From positions 1 to 27,887 of the forward strand of contig JANLYQ010000051.1 of the NCBI GenBank assembly GCA_031365725.1: a stretch of DNA of 27,887 nucleotides, given 5' to 3'. The translations under genes and the position numbers were made by a program. Shown piece after piece: positions 15,305 to 21,274 of this stretch. Numbering within the stretch: the stretch's first letter is position 1; every line of letters starts with the position of its first letter. Under the pieces are notes generated by a model. That model was not told the origin of the DNA and did no database searches. It saw nothing but the letters and a program-made list of their open reading frames with translations. Origin of the DNA: JANLYQ01 sp031365725 (GTDB lineage Bacteria > Actinomycetota > Actinomycetes > JACCUZ01).

Positions 15305-16848
15305 GACACCCGGAACTGCTCGATCGAGGAACGCAGCTCGGCGGCGAGGACGTTGAGCTGGGCGGCTGCGGCGGCGGCCTGCTTGGAGCCCACGGCGTAC
15401 TGCCGCGACACGTCGGAGACCTGGGTCATCGCGGAGACGACCTGGTCCGAGGCGGAGCGCTGCTGCTGGGTCGCGATGGAGATCTCCTTGGCGGCGGTGG
15501 TCGTCTCGTCAACCATGCCGGAGATGCGCTCGAGGGCGTCGACGACCTCGCGACCGAGAGCCGCACCGCTCTGTACCTCCCGGGCGCCCTCCTCGCTGGC
15601 GATAATGGTGGCGGTGGTCTCGGCCTGGATCTGGGTGACGATGGCCTGGATCTGCCCGGCCGACTCCTGCGAGCGCTCGGCGAGCTTGCGCACCTCGGAG
15701 GCGACGACGGCGAATCCCCGACCGTGCTCGCCGGCCCGAGCCGCCTCGATGGCGGCGTTCAGAGCGAGCAGGTTGGTCTGATCGGCGAGGTCGTCGATGA
15801 CCACGAGGATGCGGCCGATCTCCTGGCCCTTCTCGCCCAAGGACAGAGCGCGGGTGGCGATCGAGTCGACCCGGTCGGCGATGGCGTCCATGGCAGCCAC
15901 CGAGGTCGCGACCGCCGTACGCCCGTCCTCGGCGTGCCGCAGTGTCTCGGCGGCGTAGCGCGCGACGGACTCGGCGGTGTCGGCGATCTGCGCGGCCGTG
16001 GCCGCGAGCTCCTCGATGGTGGAGGTGGTCTCCGCCACCGCGGAGGACTGCTGGGTGGCGCTGGCGGCGTGCTCCTCAGCGGTGAGCAGCAGCTCACCGG
16101 CACTGGCCGTGATCTGCTCGCCGCCGGACCGGATCTGCTCCACCAGGTGACGCAGGTTGAGCAACGTGTTGTTGAACGACTCGGTCAGCACCCGCACCGA
16201 CTCGTTGGCGTTCTCGCCGGGCTCGATGCGCACCGCGAGGTCGCCTTCGGCGGCTTGGGCCAGCACCGAGGACAGGTCCTCGACCCGGGCCCGCAGCTGG
16301 TCGCGCTCCTCGCGGGCCGCGCGGCGCTCGTCCCAGACGCTCGCGCAGATCATGCCGACGAAGGACGTGACACCCGGCCCCAGCGGCAGGATCAGCACCA
16401 GATAGCCGATGTCGTTGCTCGTGATCGGGCCGGCGAGGGAGACGGCTACGGCGGTGGCGATGGTGGCGGTGAGACCGATCAGCAGGCTGCGCACTCGGGA
16501 CATGGACACGGCAGCGATGAGCAGCGGTGCTGCCATCAGCGACCAGTACGGACGGTGCACCCCACCCGTGGACGCGACCAGCCCGGCGATCCAGATGACG
16601 TTGGCGACCACGAGTCCGGCGCGGTAGCCCTCGATGAGGGACCGCTCGGCGACCAGCTTCTCGCCGAACAGCGTGAGGGCGGCCAGACCGCCGGCGCTGA
16701 CCAGGCCGACGGCGAGCCACAGCCCGACCGCCGCCAAGGAGAAGTCGGCCCCACCGGCGCGGTCGACGACCACGGCGATGGTGGCAGTCAGCAGCGTCAC
16801 GCCGAGGGTGACGGTCGAGGCGGCGTTCAGCCTCTTCCAGTAGTCCAC
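15301..16848 (-). CDS. Methyl-accepting chemotaxis protein with membrane-embedded sensor region
   Basis: 515 aa. About six hydrophobic helices lie within residues 11-171 with only short loops, so there is no sizeable extracellular ligand domain. A HAMP-like segment follows (about 172-240, including AQAAEGDLAVRIEPGENANE), then a long helical signalling region. The tip DDLADQTNLLALNAAIEAARAGEHGRGFAVVASEVRKLA (352-390, shown by its key motif NAAIEAARAG at 364-373) is the conserved CheA/CheW-contact hairpin. A methylation-like pair, Glu279/Glu280, fits the receptor consensus, yet no CheR or CheB gene is in view. The GTG at 16848 follows a GA-rich stretch. A 136-bp gap separates it from cheW; I see no clear promoter in that gap. 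The signal sensed is unknown, possibly a membrane state. Confidence 0.9.
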   Translation of the reverse strand: MDYWKRLNAASTVTLGVTLLTATIAVVVDRAGGADFSLAAVGLWLAVGLVSAGGLAALTLFGEKLVAERSLIEGYRAGLVVANVIWIAGLVASTGGVHRPYWSLMAAPLLIAAVSMSRVRSLLIGLTATIATAVAVSLAGPITSNDIGYLVLILPLGPGVTSFVGMICASVWDERRAAREERDQLRARVEDLSSVLAQAAEGDLAVRIEPGENANESVRVLTESFNNTLLNLRHLVEQIRSGGEQITASAGELLLTAEEHAASATQQSSAVAETTSTIEELAATAAQIADTAESVARYAAETLRHAEDGRTAVATSVAAMDAIADRVDSIATRALSLGEKGQEIGRILVVIDDLADQTNLLALNAAIEAARAGEHGRGFAVVASEVRKLAERSQESAGQIQAIVTQIQAETTATIIASEEGAREVQSGAALGREVVDALERISGMVDETTTAAKEISIATQQQRSASDQVVSAMTQVSDVSRQYAVGSKQAAAAAAQLNVLAAELRSSIEQFRVS

Positions 16849-16984
16849 CGTGCTCTCACGCCTCCCTGCCAGCCGACCCGGGTGCCGGATCTGTCACCGG
16901 TTCATCGGGACCACGACGCTCGTTCTGTAGGCCGGACGGGGGACAACCGTGGGCGGGCGGCTCCGCCGGGTCGGGCGGCACCAC

Positions 16985-17572
16985 TCAGGAGCCGTGCCGG
17001 CGTCGCTCGACCCGGTCCCGCAGCCCGAGGACCGCTCCCGCGTCGAGCACGGCGACGGGCCCGTCCGGGGCGACCAGCTGACCGCTGACCAGGACCGCCG
17101 CGTCGGCCGAGAGCGTGGGGGGCGGCGGCGCGGGCTCGCCCAGCGCCCCGTCGTACACCCCGGGCACGGCCTCGCCGAGGAGACCGACGACCAGCTCGCC
17201 ACGAGCGATGACGAGCAGCCGGGCGCTGCTGGCCAGGGGAACCTGCTCGGTGGCCAGCAGCGGCCGCAGGTCGAGCACCGGCAGCATCCGGCCGCGCCAG
17301 TTGGCGACGCCGGCGAGCCAGACCGGCGCCCCCGGCACCCGGGTCAGACGGGGCACCGGTGCCACCTCGGCGACGTCGGCCATGGCCACGGCGTAGCGCG
17401 TGGTGCCCAGTCGCAGGAGGATCGCTCCGGCCGCGGCCGTCGTGGTCTCGTCCGGCAACGGCAGCTCGGGCAGTTTGGGCACGGCGGGCACGGCGGGCAC
17501 GGCGGGCAGGGACGCGAGACCGTACGTCGTCACCTCGGCAGCCATGGCCGGATCATCGGCGGCCGGCGGCAC
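16985..17572 (-). CDS. cheW: CheW-like coupling protein
   Basis: 195 aa if started at GTG 17572; an ATG at 17545 gives 186 aa, and neither has a good ribosome-binding site. The CheW domain spans about 47-185, with the hallmark GVANWRGRMLPVLDL (88-102) and LLVIARGELVVGLLGEAVPGV (119-139). Before the domain is a PAV repeat (23-31) and a Pro-rich stretch. CheW bridges the receptor tip and CheA in signalling arrays. With the GTG start the gene overlaps the upstream membrane-protein gene by 20 bp; with the ATG it leaves a 7-bp gap. Either way the two look co-transcribed. Confidence 0.88.
   Translation of the reverse strand: MPPAADDPAMAAEVTTYGLASLPAVPAVPAVPKLPELPLPDETTTAAAGAILLRLGTTRYAVAMADVAEVAPVPRLTRVPGAPVWLAGVANWRGRMLPVLDLRPLLATEQVPLASSARLLVIARGELVVGLLGEAVPGVYDGALGEPAPPPPTLSADAAVLVSGQLVAPDGPVAVLDAGAVLGLRDRVERRRHGS
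17477..17503. repeat. 9-bp tandem repeat inside cheW, three units of GGGCACGGC
   Basis: Three exact copies plus a partial fourth (GGGCAG). The unit is in frame and encodes Pro-Ala-Val repeats ahead of the CheW domain. Slippage would lengthen or shorten the linker without breaking the frame. Confidence 0.9.
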
Positions 17573-17990
17573 CTGCTGTAGGCCAGGGCGCGGCGGCGAG
17601 CAGCAGGCCGACCAGGCTGCCGCCGAACAGCCAGCCGGTGCCGGTCGCCGTGCCGGCCACGATCACGTCACCCTCGGGCCGGGGGGTGCCGAGCACGAGG
17701 ACGACAACCACCCAGCCGACCAGGGCAGCCGCGACCCCGGGTCGGCCGATGAGCAGACCCAGCACGACGTACATCGTGGCGCTCATCGTCACGGCCAGCG
17801 CCAGCCCGACCGGCAGGCTCACCCCGCCGACGGTGGCCACCACGGCGTGCGCCAGCGACCCGAGCGCGCCGACCACCGCCCCGGCCAGCGCCGCGGGGAG
17901 CACGAGCAGCGCGCGCACCGTCCGTATCGTCCGTATCGTCCGTATCGTCCGCATCATCCGCATCGCGCGACTGGCCGACCCGGTGGACAT
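17553..17990 (-). CDS. Small integral membrane protein, DUF6113-like
   Basis: 145 aa with four predicted transmembrane segments (about 28-51, 57-82, 85-101, 117-134). The stretch GTPRPEGDVIVAGTATG (101-117), between the last two helices, is the most distinctive part. It fits the small protein usually encoded next to mshB in actinobacteria (Rv1171 in M. tuberculosis, DUF6113), and the size agrees. The N-terminus is basic and repetitive (RTI repeats at about 14-22), encoded by a 9-bp DNA repeat. It starts 10 bp after the FtsH-like stop and runs into cheW, so here the mshB partner has been separated from mshB by the protease gene. Function unknown. Confidence 0.7.
   Translation of the reverse strand: MSTGSASRAMRMMRTIRTIRTIRTVRALLVLPAALAGAVVGALGSLAHAVVATVGGVSLPVGLALAVTMSATMYVVLGLLIGRPGVAAALVGWVVVVLVLGTPRPEGDVIVAGTATGTGWLFGGSLVGLLLAAAPWPTAGAAGRR
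17919..17963. repeat. 9-bp tandem repeat in the start of the DUF6113-like gene, five units
   Basis: CGTCCGTAT three times, then CGTCCGCAT and CATCCGCAT. On the minus strand these encode repeated Arg-Thr-Ile/Arg-Met-Met triplets (about residues 11-25) before the first membrane helix. The first three copies are identical, which suggests recent duplication. Confidence 0.9.
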
Positions 17991-18000
17991 CAGGCTCAGG

Positions 18001-20013
18001 CTACGGCGCGGTGGGGTGCACGGATTCCTCGGTGCCCACGGAGTCCTCGGAGTTCTCGGTGCGGAGGTCGATGGTGCGCTCGCCGATCGGCACCCGGCGC
18101 CCGTGGTTGGGAGCGGCAGCCGCCGCCTGCTCGAGCACGTCGGTGATCTCCGTGCCGATCAGCTCGTGCCGGTCGAGCAGTGCGTCCCGGAGGGCCGCCA
18201 CCAGGTGCTGCTGGGTCTCCAGCAGCCCACGCACGACGACCTTCTGGCGCTGCAGCATCTCCTCGACCCGACGACGGCCCTCGCTGTCACCGAGCACCCG
18301 ACCGACGAGGTTGGTGTCGCTGTAACCGCTGTTCTGCACCGCGACGTACGACACGAGAGTGTCGGTCATGCCGGCCGCGCCGACCATCTGCGCGGCGACG
18401 CCGGTGGCATAGCTCAAGTCACCGGCCGGACCGGTGGACACGTCACCGAAGAACAGCTCCTCGGCGACCTGGCCACCCATCGCGATCTGGATCATGCCCG
18501 TGAGCTCGGTGCGGGAGCGGGTGTAGACGTCCTCGCGGTCGCCGTGGGCGAGCAGGCCGAGAGCATCGCGGCGCTTGATGATGGTGAGCACCTCGAGTCG
18601 GCGCTGCGGAGCGACCAGCCACGCGACGGTCGCGTGCCCGGCCTCGTGGGTGGCGATGAGCCGGCTCTCGTGGTCGGTGTAGGCGACCGGCTGGCCGAGC
18701 CCGACCTCGACCTGCAGGCGGGCGTGCTCCACGTCGGCCCAGGTCATGCGTGAGCGCTTCTCGCGGACCGCCTGGATCAGGGCCTCGTCCATCAGGCCCT
18801 CGAGCATCGCGGGGCTGTAGCCCTGGGTGACGGCGGCGAGCGCGTCACGCCGCTCGTCGGAGTCCAGCTCCGCGGCGTGGGACTTGCGCAGCAGGAAGTG
18901 GTCGATCAGCTGACGGCGACCGACCTTGGGCGGCAGCTCGAAGGTCAGGCGGCGGTCGAACCGGCCCGGCCGCAGCAGGGCCGGGTCGAGGGAGTCGGCC
19001 CTGTTGGTGGACGCGATGAGCAGGATGTTGGCGGGCTTCCCGGCCGGGCCGCGCACCTGACGGTGGGAAGGCAGCAGCAGGTTGACGGCGTCGGCGATCT
19101 TGCCGATGAACTTCTCGGTGCCGGTCGGCTCGTCGAAGGACTGCATCTGCACGAGCAGCTCGTTGACCGCCATCTGCAGGTCGTTGCCGCCGACGAACGG
19201 CGTCGTGCTGGTGGCAGCGGAGGTGCGCGTGCCACCGGCGAGCGCTCCCAGGCTGGGCAGCCCCTCGAGACCGCCGCAGCACATCAGCCCGGTGGCCGCG
19301 GTCGAGCTGCTGCCTGTGCTGGACATGCCCGCGACCCCGTTGCGAGCCAGGCCGATCGCGTCGAACTCGTCGATGAAGCCGACGGCACCACCGTGCTTGC
19401 GGGCCGCCTTGCGCAGCGCCCGGAAGTACTGCCGCACCTTGCGTGCGGTGGCGCCCTGGAAGCTGGACTGGAACGACGTGGCGGTGGCGAAGAGGAACGG
19501 CACGCCGGCCTCGGCCGCGAGCGCCTTGGCGGTGTAGGTCTTGCCGGTGCCCGGACCGCCCTCGAAGAGCAGCCCGCGGCGCGGCCGGCCGCCCATCTCG
19601 CGGGCAAAGCTGCGGTGGGACAGGAACAGCTGCAGCGAGCGGACGACCTCGTCCTTGACCACGTCGATGCCGACGACGTCAGCAAGCCGGACGTCGATCT
19701 GCTCGGGCCGCACCACCGTGTGCGGCGACTTGCCGGAGAAAGCGAACTGGCCGACCAGCATCGCGGCGAGCAGCACGAAGAACAGCGCCGGCACGACCAC
19801 CAGCGGGTCGATGGTCGGCAGCACGAACAGGTTGACCGGGTGGCCGGACAGGATGCGGTACCAGAGGTAAACGGTCGGCACCCCGACCACGAGCACGACG
19901 CGCAGCAGCCGGCTGCGGCGCATCTCCTCGCGGCTGCGTCCGACGTCGGCACCGCCCGCGGTCTGGGTGAAATCGAGCTCGCCCGACTCTGCCACCGTGG
20001 TGCTGGTCGCCAT
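18001..20013 (-). CDS. FtsH-like membrane AAA ATPase / M41 zinc protease with insertions
   Basis: 670 aa. Two transmembrane helices (about 36-55 and 71-92) are joined by only about 15 residues, unlike the large extracytoplasmic domain of classical FtsH. AAA domain: Walker A GGPGTGKT (152-159), Walker B FIDEFDA (Asp215/Glu216), arginine-finger region RPGRFDRR (348-355). Between Walker B and the sensor region (LLIASTNRAD) are extra stretches: a Gly/Ser/Thr-rich segment with CC (about 228-275) and a second segment (about 295-325). The M41 protease has HEAGH (456-460), with Asp532 in GPAGDLSYAT as the likely third zinc ligand. The start at 20013 was chosen for its GGAGG six bases upstream and because the longer start at 20136 lies upstream of the likely promoter. 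It starts a tight run into the chemosensory genes. Confidence 0.88.
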   Translation of the reverse strand: MATSTTVAESGELDFTQTAGGADVGRSREEMRRSRLLRVVLVVGVPTVYLWYRILSGHPVNLFVLPTIDPLVVVPALFFVLLAAMLVGQFAFSGKSPHTVVRPEQIDVRLADVVGIDVVKDEVVRSLQLFLSHRSFAREMGGRPRRGLLFEGGPGTGKTYTAKALAAEAGVPFLFATATSFQSSFQGATARKVRQYFRALRKAARKHGGAVGFIDEFDAIGLARNGVAGMSSTGSSSTAATGLMCCGGLEGLPSLGALAGGTRTSAATSTTPFVGGNDLQMAVNELLVQMQSFDEPTGTEKFIGKIADAVNLLLPSHRQVRGPAGKPANILLIASTNRADSLDPALLRPGRFDRRLTFELPPKVGRRQLIDHFLLRKSHAAELDSDERRDALAAVTQGYSPAMLEGLMDEALIQAVREKRSRMTWADVEHARLQVEVGLGQPVAYTDHESRLIATHEAGHATVAWLVAPQRRLEVLTIIKRRDALGLLAHGDREDVYTRSRTELTGMIQIAMGGQVAEELFFGDVSTGPAGDLSYATGVAAQMVGAAGMTDTLVSYVAVQNSGYSDTNLVGRVLGDSEGRRRVEEMLQRQKVVVRGLLETQQHLVAALRDALLDRHELIGTEITDVLEQAAAAAPNHGRRVPIGERTIDLRTENSEDSVGTEESVHPTAP

Positions 20014-20065
20014 CGTCCGCCTCCGCCTGCTCGTGGGTCTCGCCTGCCGCCGTACGTCTGACTGC

Positions 20066-20093
20066 AGTCTGGCCCGCGGCGCGGACATATCAA
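20066..20093 (-). promoter_or_regulatory. Candidate promoter of the FtsH-like gene and the genes after it
   Basis: On the minus strand TTGATA (20093-20088) and CAGACT (20071-20066) are spaced by 16 bp. A 10-bp palindrome, GACTGCAGTC (20060-20069), overlaps the -10 and the likely start point, which is a reasonable place for a repressor. The leader to the ATG at 20013 would be about 45 bases. Confidence 0.45.
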
Positions 20094-20202
20094 CCGCCCC
20101 GACCATGGCTTCACCCTCAGGCGGACGCACAGTCACCCGATCGGAGCCGACTCGGCTACCACCCGTGACGCAGCGTGAGCACGTCTCGTCGTGGTGCGGG
20201 CG

Positions 20203-21222
20203 CTAGTCGGTGCCGGAGAACAGATCCGTCTCGAGACCCTGCGAATCGCGCTCGCCCGGCTCGCCACGCACGAGCCGGTAGTGCTCCAGCCCCCAGACCT
20301 TGTCGCCCAGGTTGTTCGACAGCGCGAAGAACGGGCCGTCGACGGTGATCTGGGTGGCGTGCGCGCGCATCGCGGCCATCTTGGCGCCGACGTGATCGGT
20401 GCCGTCCACCCGTGCGGTGATCTCGGAGTCGGGCACCACGAACGGTGGCATCTCGCCGTCAGGGTCGATGCCTTCGAAGGACGTGGTGTCGCCGGCGTCG
20501 CGCAGCGCCCGCACGCCCTCCCGCATGAGCGACTCGGGCACACCGTTCCAATAGATCTTGCTGATCTGCCACGGCTCACCGGTGCCGTACGACGGGTCAG
20601 CGGCGAGGTCGGCCGCCCGCATCGCCACCCGGTGCGCCTGGATGTGGTCAGGGTGGCCGTAGCCGCCGTTCTGGTCATAGGTCACCAGCACCTGCGGGCG
20701 GACCTCGCGGACCACATCGACCAGCAGTCCGGCGGCCGTGTCGAGGTCGGCCTGCCAGAAGCAGTCCGGCCGATCGTTGGTGGGCAGACCCATCATCCCG
20801 CTGTCGCGGAACTGACCGGCTTGCCCGAGGAAGCGGTGGTCGCGGACACCGATCGCCTCCATCGCCGTGGCCAGCTCGCCGACCCGGTGCTGACCCAGGT
20901 GATCGTCGTGGGCGGCCGCCAGGTGCGCGAGCTCGGGCACCAGCACCTCGCCTTCCTCGCCCAGGGTGCAGGTGACGAGGGTGACGTGCGCTCCCTCCGC
21001 GGCGTACTTGGCCATGGTCACGCCGTTGCCGATGGTCTCGTCGTCGGGGTGGGCGTGCACGAGCAGCAAGCGGCGGCCGCTGTCGAGCACGTCCATGCTC
21101 GCTGCAGCCTCGGGAGCGGCTTGCTCGAGCACGGCACTGGCCTCCTGCAGCACGGCCTCCTCGGGGGAGGTGGGCCGCGCCTCGGGCTCCTCCGCGAGCG
21201 GGCCGTCCGGTGTGATCGTCAT
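20203..21222 (-). CDS. mshB: N-acetyl-glucosaminyl-inositol (GlcNAc-Ins) deacetylase, mycothiol synthesis
   Basis: 339 aa, LmbE/PIG-L family zinc enzyme of the cytosol. It removes acetate from GlcNAc-inositol to give GlcN-Ins, the substrate for MshC. Zinc ligands: His58 and Asp61 in HAHPDDE, and His193 in GHPDH. Further MshB traits are CTLGEEGEV, ATQI and LSNNL, and the ending GLETDLFSG, very like the M. tuberculosis protein, which separates it from the amidase Mca. The first about 48 residues are an extra Glu/Ala/Pro-rich tail missing from the mycobacterial enzyme. An internal ATG at 21096 would give the family length but lacks any signal, while the ATG at 21222 has a TAGGGT box 7 bases upstream. 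A leaderless start is likely. Confidence 0.92.
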   Translation of the reverse strand: MTITPDGPLAEEPEARPTSPEEAVLQEASAVLEQAAPEAAASMDVLDSGRRLLLVHAHPDDETIGNGVTMAKYAAEGAHVTLVTCTLGEEGEVLVPELAHLAAAHDDHLGQHRVGELATAMEAIGVRDHRFLGQAGQFRDSGMMGLPTNDRPDCFWQADLDTAAGLLVDVVREVRPQVLVTYDQNGGYGHPDHIQAHRVAMRAADLAADPSYGTGEPWQISKIYWNGVPESLMREGVRALRDAGDTTSFEGIDPDGEMPPFVVPDSEITARVDGTDHVGAKMAAMRAHATQITVDGPFFALSNNLGDKVWGLEHYRLVRGEPGERDSQGLETDLFSGTD

Positions 21223-21229
21223 GCTCGCG

Positions 21230-21235
21230 ACCCTA
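21230..21235 (-). promoter_or_regulatory. Candidate -10 box of mshB, leaderless
   Basis: On the minus strand TAGGGT lies seven bases before the ATG at 21222, with no Shine-Dalgarno between them. It shares a 52-bp gap with the divergent S9 peptidase promoter. Confidence 0.5.
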
Positions 21236-21262
21236 CCTGCGCAGGGGGGCGCAGCCGCCGGA

Positions 21263-21268
21263 TACGTT
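21263..21268 (+). promoter_or_regulatory. Candidate -10 box of the S9 peptidase gene, leaderless
   Basis: TACGTT fits TAnnnT and lies six bases before the ATG at 21275. The intervening GCGCGC has no ribosome-binding site. No -35 match is seen at 17 bp. Confidence 0.45.
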
Positions 21269-21274
21269 GCGCGC

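Noticed and set aside
20014..20136. Longer N-terminus for the FtsH-like protein
   Set aside because: It would start upstream of the likely promoter and adds a basic tail not expected in the family. The ATG at 20013 has a strong ribosome-binding site.
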